DNA from: Mesorhizobium onobrychidis
GTDB taxonomy: Bacteria > Pseudomonadota > Alphaproteobacteria > Rhizobiales > Rhizobiaceae
Reading direction: 5' to 3'
Assembly: GCF_024707545.1 (NCBI RefSeq)
Contig: NZ_CP062229.1
Span: forward strand, 1,178,001 to 1,242,000
Length of the DNA: 64,000 bases
In this document: positions 9,522-17,528 of the stretch, piece by piece
Layout of the letters: every line of letters starts with the position of its first letter
Position numbering within the stretch: the first letter of the stretch is position 1
The notes under the pieces: generated by a model
The model's database searches: none
The model's input: the letters and a program-made list of their open reading frames with translations, nothing else
Told to the model about the DNA's origin: nothing
Made by a program: the position numbers and the translations under genes

Positions 9522-10403
9522 TCAGACGAACAGGCTTCGCTCCCGTTCCACCGCCTTGGTGATGAAGCTCGCGACGATCTGGACGCGGCGCAGCGGTCTG
9601 ACGGATTCGTGATAGACCAGCCAGTAGGCGCGGCGGATGGGCGCGACAATGTCGACAGCCACCAGTTCCGGCATCGAACGGGCGACGAAGGTGTGCAGGA
9701 TGCCGATGCCGGCGCCGGAGCGCACCGCTTCGGCCTGGCCGAGTGCCGAGGAGATGGCGAAGCTCGTGCGCCAGTCGGCGCTGAACTCGGCAGCATAGTC
9801 GAGCGAGGGGCTGACGATGAGGTCCGGCACATAGCCGATCAGCGCGTGCCGGCCGAGCTCGGCCGGCGTCTGGGGCAGGCCATGCGCTTCGGTATAGGCG
9901 CGGGACGCGAACAGGCCGAGCGTGTAATCGACCAGCTTTCCCGCCACCAGCCTGCCTTCGGTCGGCCGCTCCACGGTGATAGCGATGTCAGCCTCGCGCC
10001 TGGACAGCGAGAAGGAACGCGGCACCGGCACCAGCTGGATGGTGAGTTCGCGGTGAAGCGCCGTCAGTGCGCCGAGGCGTTTGGCCAGGAAGGCGACGCC
10101 GAAACCATCAGGCGCGCCGATGCGCACGGTGCCGGAGACATCGTCGCCTTCGCCCGCCACGATCGAGCGCGCGGCGATCATGTCTCCTTCCATGCGCTCG
10201 GCGATGTCAAGGAAACGCTCGCCCGCCGGCGTCAACTCGCTGCCGGTGGTCAGCCGCCGAAAGAGTTTTGCGCGCAGCGCATCCTCGAGTGCCGCGACGC
10301 GGCGCGAGACGGTGGCGTGGTTGAGCTCCAGCCGCTTGGCCGCGCCGAGGATCTGGCCGGCACGCGCCACCGCCAGAAAGATGCGGACGTCATCCCAGTT
10401 CAT
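9522..10403 (-). CDS. LysR-family transcriptional regulator
   Basis: A 293-residue regulator. The N-terminal winged helix is MNWDDVRIFLAVARAGQILG through LNHATVSRRVAALEDALRAKLFRR. The LysR substrate-binding domain follows from about residue 90. It is divergent from the methylmalonate-semialdehyde dehydrogenase gene, so that gene is the likely target, although a 161-bp repeat lies in the shared upstream region. The inducer cannot be predicted. Confidence 0.9.
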   Translation of the reverse strand: MNWDDVRIFLAVARAGQILGAAKRLELNHATVSRRVAALEDALRAKLFRRLTTGSELTPAGERFLDIAERMEGDMIAARSIVAGEGDDVSGTVRIGAPDGFGVAFLAKRLGALTALHRELTIQLVPVPRSFSLSRREADIAITVERPTEGRLVAGKLVDYTLGLFASRAYTEAHGLPQTPAELGRHALIGYVPDLIVSPSLDYAAEFSADWRTSFAISSALGQAEAVRSGAGIGILHTFVARSMPELVAVDIVAPIRRAYWLVYHESVRPLRRVQIVASFITKAVERERSLFV

Positions 10404-10444
10404 GGGGATGGCCCGGATGAGGACAGTTACAGCAGCGCTCTACG

Positions 10445-10605
10445 GCGCCCCCCTCTGTCCTGCCGGACATCTCCCCCACTTGGGGGGAGATCGGCCGGCC
10501 GCTCCGGCGGCGACTTTCTTGCAACGTTGCGGATTGGCGAAAGCGGGGATGGCAGCCAATCTCCCCCCTCGTGGGGGAGATGTCCGGTAGGACAGAGGGG
10601 GGCGC
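10445..10605. repeat. Large inverted-repeat element in the lysR-mmsA intergenic region
   Basis: Two 47-bp arms (10445-10491 and 10559-10605) are near-perfect reverse complements, rich in CCCCCTCT and CTCCCCC runs, around a 67-bp centre. No protein is encoded. It resembles the long palindromic intergenic repeats common in Mesorhizobium. It takes up much of the 381-bp divergent promoter region. About 179 bp remain between it and the mmsA start, so the mmsA promoter is probably in that part. Confidence 0.85.
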
Positions 10606-10784
10606 GAAGGAACTCAATTTCTCAATCCTTGCCGCTAGGGGACCTGCACCCTATCATTTGCGGCAATTGATGCACAGGCGTCGTCCGCTATCTATTTTCC
10701 GCACAACGGTTGCGTGTTCGCTCGCGTTGCCATCGGCCGCGCAAAGGCAGACAATGCCGCATCACAAATACAGGGAGAGAAACC

Positions 10785-12281
10785 ATGATCGAATACGGTC
10801 ATTTCATCGGCGGCAAGCGTGTCGCTGGGACCAGCGGCCGCAAGCAGGACGTCATGCAGCCGATGGACGGCACGGTGCGCGGCACCGTGGCGCTGGCTTC
10901 GCAGGCGGAACTGCGTGCGGCGGTGGAAAACGCCAGGGCGGCGCAGCCCGGCTGGGCGGCGACCAATCCGCAGCGGCGCGTGCGCGTCCTGATGAAGTTC
11001 CTCGAACTGGTCGCCACGGAATATGATGCGCTGGCCGACATTCTGGCGCGCGAACACGGCAAGACCATCGCCGACGCCAAGGGCGACATCCAGCGCGGCC
11101 TGGAAGTGGTCGAGGTCTGCATCGGCGCGCCGCACATGATGAAGGGCGAGTTCACCGACGGCGCCGGGCCCGGCATCGACGTCTATTCGATGCGCCAGCC
11201 GCTCGGCGTCGTTGCCGGCATCACGCCGTTCAATTTTCCGGCGATGATCCCATTGTGGAAGATCGCGCCGGCTATCGCTTGCGGCAACGCCTTCATCCTG
11301 AAGCCTTCGGAGCGCGACCCGGGCGTGCCGATGCGCATCGCCGAGCTGTTCATCGAGGCCGGTCTGCCGGCGGGCATCCTCAACGTCGTCAACGGCGACA
11401 AGGACGTGGTCGACGCCATCCTCGACGATCCTGATATCAAGGCCATTGGCTTCGTCGGCTCGACGCCGATCGCCCAGTACATCTATTCGCGCGGCTGTGC
11501 GGCCGGCAAGCGCGTGCAGTGCTTCGGCGGCGCCAAGAACCACATGATCATCATGCCCGACGCCGATATGGACCAGACCGTCGATGCGCTGATCGGCGCC
11601 GGCTACGGCTCGGCCGGCGAGCGCTGCATGGCGATCTCGGTGGCCGTCCCGGTCGGCAACGACACCGCCAACCGGCTGATGGAAAAGCTGGTGCCGCGTG
11701 TCGAAAGCCTGAAGGTTGGCCCCTCGACGGATTCGTCCGCCGATTTCGGCCCGTTGGTCACGGCGCAGGCGCTGGAGCGGGTCAAGGGCTATGTCGATAC
11801 CGGCGTCAGGGAAGGCGCCAAGCTGGTCGTCGACGGCCGCGGCTTTTCAATGCAGGGCTACGAGAACGGCTACTACATGGGCGGCTGCCTGTTCGACAAC
11901 GTGACCGCCGACATGCGCATCTACAAGGAAGAGATCTTTGGACCGGTGCTCTCCGTGGTGCGCGCGCCGACTTACGAGAACGCGATCAAGCTCGCCAACG
12001 ACCACGAAATGGGCAACGGCGTCGCCATCTTCACCCGCGACGGCGATGCGGCCCGCGACTTCGCCTCAAGGGTCCAGGTCGGCATGGTCGGTATCAATGT
12101 GCCGATCCCGGTGCCGATCGCCTACTACACGTTCGGCGGCTGGAAAGCGTCTTCCTTCGGCGACCTCAACCAGCACGGACCGGACGCGTTCCGTTTCTAC
12201 ACCAAGACCAAGACGGTGACCTCGCGCTGGCCGTCCGGCGTCAAGGACGGTGCCGAATTCGTCATCCCGACGATGAACTAG
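10785..12281 (+). CDS. mmsA: CoA-acylating methylmalonate-semialdehyde dehydrogenase
   Basis: A 498-residue aldehyde dehydrogenase of the MmsA group, converting methylmalonate semialdehyde (valine or inositol catabolism) to propionyl-CoA. The start ATG 10785 has a GGGAGAG ribosome site. Motifs are GVVAGITPFNFPAMIPLW, GFVGSTPIA and the active-site Cys281 in GERCMAIS. FGPVLSVVRAPTY and FTRDGDAARDFA also match this group. A terminator follows. It is probably controlled by the divergent LysR regulator. Confidence 0.93.
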   Translation: MIEYGHFIGGKRVAGTSGRKQDVMQPMDGTVRGTVALASQAELRAAVENARAAQPGWAATNPQRRVRVLMKFLELVATEYDALADILAREHGKTIADAKGDIQRGLEVVEVCIGAPHMMKGEFTDGAGPGIDVYSMRQPLGVVAGITPFNFPAMIPLWKIAPAIACGNAFILKPSERDPGVPMRIAELFIEAGLPAGILNVVNGDKDVVDAILDDPDIKAIGFVGSTPIAQYIYSRGCAAGKRVQCFGGAKNHMIIMPDADMDQTVDALIGAGYGSAGERCMAISVAVPVGNDTANRLMEKLVPRVESLKVGPSTDSSADFGPLVTAQALERVKGYVDTGVREGAKLVVDGRGFSMQGYENGYYMGGCLFDNVTADMRIYKEEIFGPVLSVVRAPTYENAIKLANDHEMGNGVAIFTRDGDAARDFASRVQVGMVGINVPIPVPIAYYTFGGWKASSFGDLNQHGPDAFRFYTKTKTVTSRWPSGVKDGAEFVIPTMN

Positions 12282-12309
12282 GTCGGTCGATTAAAAATTG
12301 AGCGAAAGA

Positions 12310-12335
12310 GGCCCGGCCAGAAACCGGGCCTTTTT
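12310..12335 (+). terminator. Rho-independent terminator after mmsA
   Basis: A 7-bp GC stem (GGCCCGG 12310-12316, CCGGGCC 12324-12330) with a 7-nt loop, followed by TTTTT. Confidence 0.85.
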
Positions 12336-12495
12336 GTTGGCCGGTCTCGGCCCGTATCTGCGTGAACGCTAATGTGATGGAACCAGGCGGCAGCAGAAGT
12401 CTTTAAAATTGCAATCCGGCCGCGAAGCAGGCGCGGCAGACCAACCAACGGCGCTGGCGACAGTTTCGGGGCGGCCGGCGGCAAGGAGGCGTCAG

Positions 12496-12795
12496 ATGAC
12501 ACGTCTAATGGTGACGACACTTTGCGTAGCAGTCGCGGCGCTTTCCGCCGCCCCGGCAACAGCGGCCGACCAATGCGCGCCACGAGCCGACATGATCAAG
12601 GCGCTCGGCGAGAAGTTTCGGGAAAATCCGACCGCGCTCGGCGTCGTCAATCCGAATGTGATTGTTGAAGTCTTCGTTTCCGACCGGGGCACCTGGACCA
12701 TCCTCGCCAGCGACACACGCGGTCAAAGCTGCGTGGTTTCGGTGGGTGAAGGCTGGGAGAGCGCGATGACGACGGCGGCGCTGCCAGGAACCTGA
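12496..12795 (+). CDS. Small secreted protein, paralogue A
   Basis: A 99-residue protein of unknown function. A signal peptide is clear (hydrophobic core TTLCVAVAALSAAPATAA, probable cleavage after ATA-A), leaving a mature protein of about 76 residues with two cysteines that could form a disulfide. The start at ATG 12496 is chosen because it begins the signal peptide and follows an AAGGAGG site. The mature part aligns with the gene at 13074: matching blocks are C..R/H.DM/L...L.EKF, VEVFVSDRGTWTI and G.SC.V..GE.WE. No function can be assigned. Confidence 0.75.
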   Translation: MTRLMVTTLCVAVAALSAAPATAADQCAPRADMIKALGEKFRENPTALGVVNPNVIVEVFVSDRGTWTILASDTRGQSCVVSVGEGWESAMTTAALPGT

Positions 12796-13017
12796 GCCGC
12801 CTAGCCGGTGGCAGCCGCCTCAGCATAGCCGCGCGCAGGCCGCAGTTCTCGGCGACGACTTGAAACGGATCCACAGGCGCCCCAGCGGGCGCCTGCTTGC
12901 GCTTTTGCGTTGCCGACACCATTTATGGAACATAGTGGGAACATTTGGAATCGTCCCGCTGACAGACCGGAACACAGAAAGGAACGACGCGATGACGTCG
13001 GAACCGGCCTGGATCGT

Positions 13018-13050
13018 TCCGGCAAAATGAGGGCTCTCCCCTTTGCCGGA
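13018..13050 (+). promoter_or_regulatory. Hairpin in the leader of the second secreted-protein gene
   Basis: A perfect 9-bp inverted repeat (TCCGGCAAA 13018-13026, TTTGCCGGA 13042-13050) with a 15-nt loop, ending 23 bases before the ATG and just upstream of an AAGGAGG ribosome site. There is no T-run, so it may be a leader structure or a repeat remnant. The rest of the 278-bp gap (12796-13073) shows nothing else I recognise. Confidence 0.4.
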
Positions 13051-13073
13051 CGTGATGGCAAAGGAGGTGCGCT

Positions 13074-13388
13074 ATGGCACGCAAATCGCTGTTCGTTTGG
13101 GTGAAAACCGTGGTGCTTGCTGGCGCATTGGCGGTGGGTACGAACGCCGCAAGCGCCCAATATCAATACTGCGTCGAACATGGCGATCTCGTCGCTCACC
13201 TGAGCGAGCAGTTCCAGGAAAGACAGTTTGCTTTCGGGCTGATCGGCCAGATGGCGATTATGGAAGTCTATGTCGCCGACAGCGGAAGCTGGACGATCAT
13301 CGTCACCGATGTCGCCGGCAGAAGCTGCATCGTCGCGGCCGGCGAACATTGGGAAAACGTGGTGATCCCGGCCGACCAGGACGCATGA
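13074..13388 (+). CDS. Small secreted protein, paralogue B
   Basis: A 104-residue protein with a signal peptide (KTVVLAGALAVGTNAASA, cleavage likely after ASA-Q). The mature part of about 75 residues resembles the gene at 12496: YCVEHGDLVAHLSEQFQE, MEVYVADSGSWTIIVTD and GRSCIVAAGEHWE. Two cysteines sit at matching places. An AAGGAGG site precedes the ATG. It probably arose by tandem duplication of an exported protein of unknown role. Confidence 0.78.
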   Translation: MARKSLFVWVKTVVLAGALAVGTNAASAQYQYCVEHGDLVAHLSEQFQERQFAFGLIGQMAIMEVYVADSGSWTIIVTDVAGRSCIVAAGEHWENVVIPADQDA

Positions 13389-13471
13389 CGGAATTGGGGC
13401 GATGCTCAGCGGCCTGGCGGCCGCCGGATGGGCGGGGCTCAAAGAGCCCGCCGAAGGTTGATGCCGATCTC

Positions 13472-14131
13472 CTAGCGCGTGGCGGCCGCCTCGGCATGGC
13501 CGCGCAGCAGCGCCATCAGGCGCTTGGCATCCTTGGCGGCGGCGTCTTCGTCGCCGTCGAGGATCGAGCGGATCAGCGCGACGTGGTGCTCGGCCGATTC
13601 GGCAAGCCCGGTATCGGCCTTGTAGCGGAACCAGAAGCGGCGGCTGTGGGTCTGCAAGGGGGCCGCCAGCCGCGCAGCGAAGGGGTTGTCGGCAGCCAGC
13701 GCCAGCGCCTCGTCGAGCGCCTTGTCGGCCTGAATGAAGGCCAGCACATTGCCGGATATCACCGCCTTCTGCATGGCCAGTGCGGCATCGTGAAACAGGT
13801 CGGCGGCCTCACGGGTGACGAAGCGGGCGGCCGAGCGGGCGAGAACCACCTCGACGCCACGCCGTGCATCGAGAACGCGCAACCAGTCGCCGGGATGAAG
13901 CGCGGCAATGGCGATGCCGGCACGAGGCCGGACATCCAGCAGTCCCTCCCACGCCAGTCGCTGGATCGCCTCGCGCACCGGCGTGCGGCCGAGCCCCAGC
14001 CTGTCGATCAGCGCGCCCTCGGTGATGAAGCTTGAAGGCGCCAGTTCGAGCGTCACGATCATGTGCTCGAGCACACGGTAGGCTTTCGCCGCCACTGGCT
14101 CGAAGGCCGGGCTTGTTTCATTGAATATCAA
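13472..14131 (-). CDS. GntR-family repressor of hydroxyproline catabolism (HypR-like)
   Basis: A 219-residue FadR-type GntR regulator. The winged helix holds AYRVLEHMIVTLELAPSSFI and GLGRTPVREAIQRLAWEGLL. The C-terminal helical FCD ligand domain contains DARRGVEVVLARSAARFV. The TTG at 14131 is chosen as start because it has AGGAG seven bases upstream. The ATG at 14164 would put the coding region across an operator. It is divergent from a hydroxyproline-type deaminase gene, as hypR is in Sinorhizobium meliloti. The inducer is inferred to be hydroxyproline or an intermediate. Confidence 0.85.
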   Translation of the reverse strand: MIFNETSPAFEPVAAKAYRVLEHMIVTLELAPSSFITEGALIDRLGLGRTPVREAIQRLAWEGLLDVRPRAGIAIAALHPGDWLRVLDARRGVEVVLARSAARFVTREAADLFHDAALAMQKAVISGNVLAFIQADKALDEALALAADNPFAARLAAPLQTHSRRFWFRYKADTGLAESAEHHVALIRSILDGDEDAAAKDAKRLMALLRGHAEAAATR

Positions 14132-14142
14132 AGGCGAGCTCC

Positions 14143-14163
14143 TGATATATTTTTGATATATCA
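14143..14163. promoter_or_regulatory. GntR operator, regulator-proximal
   Basis: A perfect 10-bp palindrome TGATATATCA (14154-14163) with an adjacent half-like TGATATAT (14143-14150), just upstream of the GntR start. The identical palindrome recurs at 14209-14218. Binding here would let the regulator control its own gene. Confidence 0.65.
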
Positions 14164-14177
14164 TAGCGAAATCCGTG

Positions 14178-14206
14178 TTGACAGTCCGTTTCTTAATAAA
14201 TATACG
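14178..14206 (+). promoter_or_regulatory. Sigma-70-type promoter of the hydroxyproline operon
   Basis: A -35 box TTGACA (14178-14183) and a -10 box TATACG (14201-14206) with a 17-bp spacer. Transcription would begin near 14213, inside the second operator palindrome. Confidence 0.65.
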
Positions 14207-14207
14207 A

Positions 14208-14219
14208 CTGATATATCAG
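14208..14219. promoter_or_regulatory. GntR operator, operon-proximal
   Basis: The 12-bp palindrome CTGATATATCAG covers the predicted transcription start and shares its 10-bp core with 14154-14163. A bound repressor here would block initiation of the deaminase operon. Confidence 0.65.
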
Positions 14220-14233
14220 ATGGAGCGACCGCC

Positions 14234-15127
14234 ATGTGGACCGGAGTTTTCCCCGCCGTCACAACGAAATTCACCGAGGACGACCGCCTCGACCACGCCG
14301 AGATGGAGCGCTGCTTTGCGCTGCAGATGGAGGCCGGCTGCGACGGCATCATCGTCTGCGGCTCGCTCGGCGAGGGGCCGATGCTCTCGCATGACGAGAA
14401 GATCGACGTGCTGAAGACCGCGCAGAAGATCGCCGGCAACAAGCCGGTTCTGCTGACGGTCAACGAAGCCGGCACCCGCGAGGCCGCTGCGATCGCGCGC
14501 CGCGCCGCCAAAGAGGGCGCCAACGGGCTGATGGTGGTGCCGAGCCCGATCTACCACACCAATGCGGAGGAGACGGTCGCCGCACTGCGTGCCGTCGCCG
14601 AGGCCGGCGACCTGCCGGTGATGATCTATTCCAACCGGCTTGCCTATCGCGTCGACGTCACCGTCGACCAGATGGAGGAACTGGCGAAGGACAAGCGTTT
14701 CGTCGCCATCAAGGAATCCTCCGACGACATCCGCCGCTCGACCGAGATCATCAACCGCTTCGGCGACCGCTACGACCTGTTCACCGGCGTCGACAATCTG
14801 GCGTTCGAGGCGCTGTCGGTCGGCGCCATCGGCTGGGTAGCGGGGCTGGTCACTGCGTTTCCGCGCGAGACGGTCGCCATCTACCAGTTGATGAAGCAGG
14901 GTCGCCGCGAGGAGGCCCTGAAAATCTACCGCTGGTTCCGGCCGCTGCTCGACCTCGACGTCTCGACCTATCTGGTGCAGAACATCAAGCTTGCCGAAGT
15001 CTTGGCGATCAACACAAACGACCGCGTGCGCATGCCGCGCCAGCCGCTGTCGGGCGAGCGCCGCAAGATGGTCGAAAAGATCGTCAGGGATGCGCTGGCG
15101 GCGCGGCCGGTGCTGCCGACGTTTTAA
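14234..15127 (+). CDS. DapA-family aldolase/deaminase, probable 1-pyrroline-4-hydroxy-2-carboxylate deaminase (HypD)
   Basis: A 297-residue protein of the dihydrodipicolinate synthase superfamily. The Schiff-base lysine is Lys160 (FVAIKESSDD), the conserved tyrosine is Tyr132 (MIYSNRLAY), and the N-terminal loop is CGSLGEGPMLS. The start at ATG 14234 follows the operator and has weak spacing to a ribosome site. Context (GntR regulator, FAD oxidase, hydroxyproline epimerase) points to the hydroxyproline pathway step that yields 2-oxoglutarate semialdehyde, rather than lysine synthesis. Confidence 0.85.
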   Translation: MWTGVFPAVTTKFTEDDRLDHAEMERCFALQMEAGCDGIIVCGSLGEGPMLSHDEKIDVLKTAQKIAGNKPVLLTVNEAGTREAAAIARRAAKEGANGLMVVPSPIYHTNAEETVAALRAVAEAGDLPVMIYSNRLAYRVDVTVDQMEELAKDKRFVAIKESSDDIRRSTEIINRFGDRYDLFTGVDNLAFEALSVGAIGWVAGLVTAFPRETVAIYQLMKQGRREEALKIYRWFRPLLDLDVSTYLVQNIKLAEVLAINTNDRVRMPRQPLSGERRKMVEKIVRDALAARPVLPTF

Positions 15128-15137
15128 GGCAGGCTCT

Positions 15138-15279
15138 CTTCTCCCCGTTTTACGGGGAGAAGATGGCGGCAGCCAGATGAGGGGCAGCGCCCACGTGCAA
15201 GGAATTTCCAAGTCGGCAAAAGGGGGGCGCAGCCCCTCATCCGCCCTTCGGGCACCTTCTCCCCGTGAACGGGGAGAAG
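15138..15279. repeat. Palindromic repeat element at the 5' end of the FAD oxidase gene
   Basis: Two arms of about 55 bp, each carrying CTTCTCCCCG and CGGGGAGAAG, are inverted copies with some mismatches (15138-15192 and about 15222-15279). It belongs to a second class of long intergenic palindrome, different from 10445-10605. It abuts the first recognisable codon of the downstream flavoprotein (15285). Confidence 0.8.
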
Positions 15280-16514
15280 GGGAGGACATCGCCATTATCG
15301 GCGGCGGCATCATCGGCATCTGTGTCGCCGCGTATCTGGCCGAGGCGGGGCGAAACGTCACGATCTTCGATCGGACGGGGATTTGTGAGGAGACGAGTTC
15401 CGGCAATGCCGCCGCCCTGGCCTTTTCCGATGTGCTGCCTTTGGCCCACAAGGGCATGATCAGGCATCTGCCGAAATGGCTTGCCGATCCGCTCGGCCCG
15501 CTCAGCATCCCGCCCGCCTACCTGCCGAAGCTGCTGCCCTGGCTTGTCCGCTTCTGGCGCGCCGGACTAAGCGACCGCTACGAGGCCAGCCTCGCGGCGC
15601 AGGTCGGGATGATGCGGCTCGCCGAGGCCGAATGGGCCGGGCTGATGGCGCGCTCGGGCACCGGAAACATGCTGCGCGAGGACGGCGCGCTCGAACTTTA
15701 CGGGAGTGAGGCCGAGTTCAAGGCGTCGCTGCCCGGCTGGACGGCCAGGCAGCGCTTCGGCATCGGCTTCAGCCACGTCGAGGGTGACGCTCTCGCCGCT
15801 TTGCAGCCGGGCCTGTCGCCGCGCTTGGTCAAGGGCACTTTCGTGCCGGGATGGAAGACCGTTACGGATCCGAAATTATTAGGCAAGGCGATCTGGGCCT
15901 ATGCCGAGACCAACGGCGCGCGTTTCGAAAAGGCTCGCATCGACCATGTCGGAGCAGGGCAGGATGGCGCGACATTGACGCTGGCCGACGGCACGGTGCG
16001 GCAAGCAAAACGCCTCGTCATCGCCGCCGGCGCGTGGTCGCATCTCCTGGCGAAACATATCGGCGACCGCATCCCGCTCGAAACCGAGCGCGGCTACAAC
16101 ACGACGCTGCCGAAGACCGCCTTCGACGTGAAGCGGCAACTGATCTTCTCCGGCCACGGCTTCGTCGTCACGCCGCTTGAAACCGGCGTGCGCGTCGGCG
16201 GCGCGGTCGAGCTCGGCGGCATCGAGCGGCCGCCCAACTACGCCCGCTCGAAAGCGCTGCTCGACAAGGCACAAAAATTCCTGCCGGGGCTTGACCCGGC
16301 CGGCGGCCGCGAATGGATGGGATTCCGGCCGTCGCTGCCGGATTCGCTGCCGGTGATCGGTGGCGCCAGGCAGGCCGCCACGATAGTCTATGCCTTCGGC
16401 CACGGCCATCTCGGCCTGACCCAGGCGGCTGCCACCGGACGCCTGGTCCGCGATCTCATTCTCGGCCAAAATCCGGTGTTTGATCTTTCTCCGTTTTCTC
16501 CGAACCGCTTCTGA
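15177..16514 (+). CDS. FAD-dependent oxidoreductase, probable D-hydroxyproline dehydrogenase (HypO-like); 5' end within a repeat
   Basis: A DadA/DAO-family flavoprotein. Family similarity begins at DIAIIGGGIIGICVAAYLAE (codon at 15285) and runs to the normal C-terminus (FGHGHLGLTQAAATGRLVRDLI), about 410 residues. No ATG, GTG or TTG lies in frame directly before this core. The nearest are ATG 15177 and GTG 15195, both inside the palindromic repeat, which would add 30-36 repeat-encoded residues. Start therefore uncertain. By context it should oxidise cis-4-hydroxy-D-proline to the pyrroline substrate of the upstream deaminase. Confidence 0.8.
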   Translation: MRGSAHVQGISKSAKGGRSPSSALRAPSPRERGEGEDIAIIGGGIIGICVAAYLAEAGRNVTIFDRTGICEETSSGNAAALAFSDVLPLAHKGMIRHLPKWLADPLGPLSIPPAYLPKLLPWLVRFWRAGLSDRYEASLAAQVGMMRLAEAEWAGLMARSGTGNMLREDGALELYGSEAEFKASLPGWTARQRFGIGFSHVEGDALAALQPGLSPRLVKGTFVPGWKTVTDPKLLGKAIWAYAETNGARFEKARIDHVGAGQDGATLTLADGTVRQAKRLVIAAGAWSHLLAKHIGDRIPLETERGYNTTLPKTAFDVKRQLIFSGHGFVVTPLETGVRVGGAVELGGIERPPNYARSKALLDKAQKFLPGLDPAGGREWMGFRPSLPDSLPVIGGARQAATIVYAFGHGHLGLTQAAATGRLVRDLILGQNPVFDLSPFSPNRF

Positions 16515-16526
16515 CGGGATCTAGAA

Positions 16527-17528
16527 ATGGCGCGCCACTCCTTCTTTTGCATCGACGGCCACACTTGCGGCAATCCGGTGCGGCTTATCGCCGGCGGCGG
16601 ACCGCTGCTCCAGGGCGCGACAATGATGGAGCGGCGCGCGCATTTTCTGGCAGAATATGACTGGATCCGCACCGGGCTGATGTTCGAGCCGCGCGGCCAT
16701 GACGTGATGTCCGGCTCGATCCTCTATCCGCCGACGCGGCTCGATTGCGACATCGCCATCCTGTTCATCGAAACCTCGGGCTGCCTGCCAATGTGCGGTC
16801 ACGGCACCATCGGCACGGTGACGATGGCCATCGAACACGGACTGATCAAGCCGAAGACGCCGGGTTTGCTCAGGCTGGACACGCCGGCCGGCCTGGTCAC
16901 CGCCGAATACAAACAGGTCGGCGAATATGTCGAGGAGGTGCGCATCACCAACGTGCCGTCCTTCCTTCATGCCGAGGGACTGACGATCGAATGTCCGCAG
17001 CTCGGCGAGATCATTGTCGATGTCGCCTATGGCGGCAATTTCTACGCCATCGTCGAGCCGCAGAAGAACTATCGCGACATGGCCGACCATTCCGCCGGCG
17101 ACCTCATCGCCTGGAGCCCGGTGGTGCGGCAGCGGCTCAACGAGAAGTATTCCTTCGTGCATCCCGAGAATCCCGGCATCGACCGGCTGTCGCATCTGCT
17201 GTGGACGGGTGCGCCGACCGACAGCCAGGCGGATGCGCGCAACGCCGTCTTCTACGGCGACAAGGCGATCGACCGCTCGCCTTGCGGCACCGGCACCTCG
17301 GCGCGGATGGCGCAGCTTCACGCCAAGGGCAAGCTTGGGACTGGCGACGAATTCGTCCATCAATCGATCATCGGCTCGCTGTTCAAGGGCAGGGTCGAGA
17401 AGGAAGTCACGGTGGCGGGCAAGCCGGCGATCGTTCCCTCGATCGGCGGCTGGGCGCGCATGACCGGATTGAACACGATCTTCATCGACGATCGCGATCC
17501 GTTCGCGCACGGGTTCGTCGTCAGATAG
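16527..17528 (+). CDS. 4-hydroxyproline 2-epimerase
   Basis: A 333-residue proline racemase-fold enzyme. The catalytic cysteine pair is Cys90 (PMCGHGTIG) and Cys253 (DRSPCGTGTSARMA), as expected for 4-hydroxyproline epimerases; trans-3-hydroxyproline dehydratases have Thr in the second position. It converts trans-4-hydroxy-L-proline to cis-4-hydroxy-D-proline, the first step of the pathway. It starts 12 bases after the oxidase stop and is probably cotranscribed. The last enzyme of the pathway, 2-oxoglutarate-semialdehyde dehydrogenase, is not evident in the window. Confidence 0.92.
   Translation: MARHSFFCIDGHTCGNPVRLIAGGGPLLQGATMMERRAHFLAEYDWIRTGLMFEPRGHDVMSGSILYPPTRLDCDIAILFIETSGCLPMCGHGTIGTVTMAIEHGLIKPKTPGLLRLDTPAGLVTAEYKQVGEYVEEVRITNVPSFLHAEGLTIECPQLGEIIVDVAYGGNFYAIVEPQKNYRDMADHSAGDLIAWSPVVRQRLNEKYSFVHPENPGIDRLSHLLWTGAPTDSQADARNAVFYGDKAIDRSPCGTGTSARMAQLHAKGKLGTGDEFVHQSIIGSLFKGRVEKEVTVAGKPAIVPSIGGWARMTGLNTIFIDDRDPFAHGFVVR

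Noticed and set aside
14132..14164. ATG 14164 as the start of the GntR regulator
   Set aside because: It has no ribosome site and would place the coding region across an operator. TTG 14131 has a good AGGAG.
15138..15279. Possible CRISPR-like or tandem repeat upstream of the FAD oxidase
   Set aside because: The repeated CTCCCCG/CGGGGAG blocks are inverted, not direct, and unspaced. It is a palindromic intergenic element.
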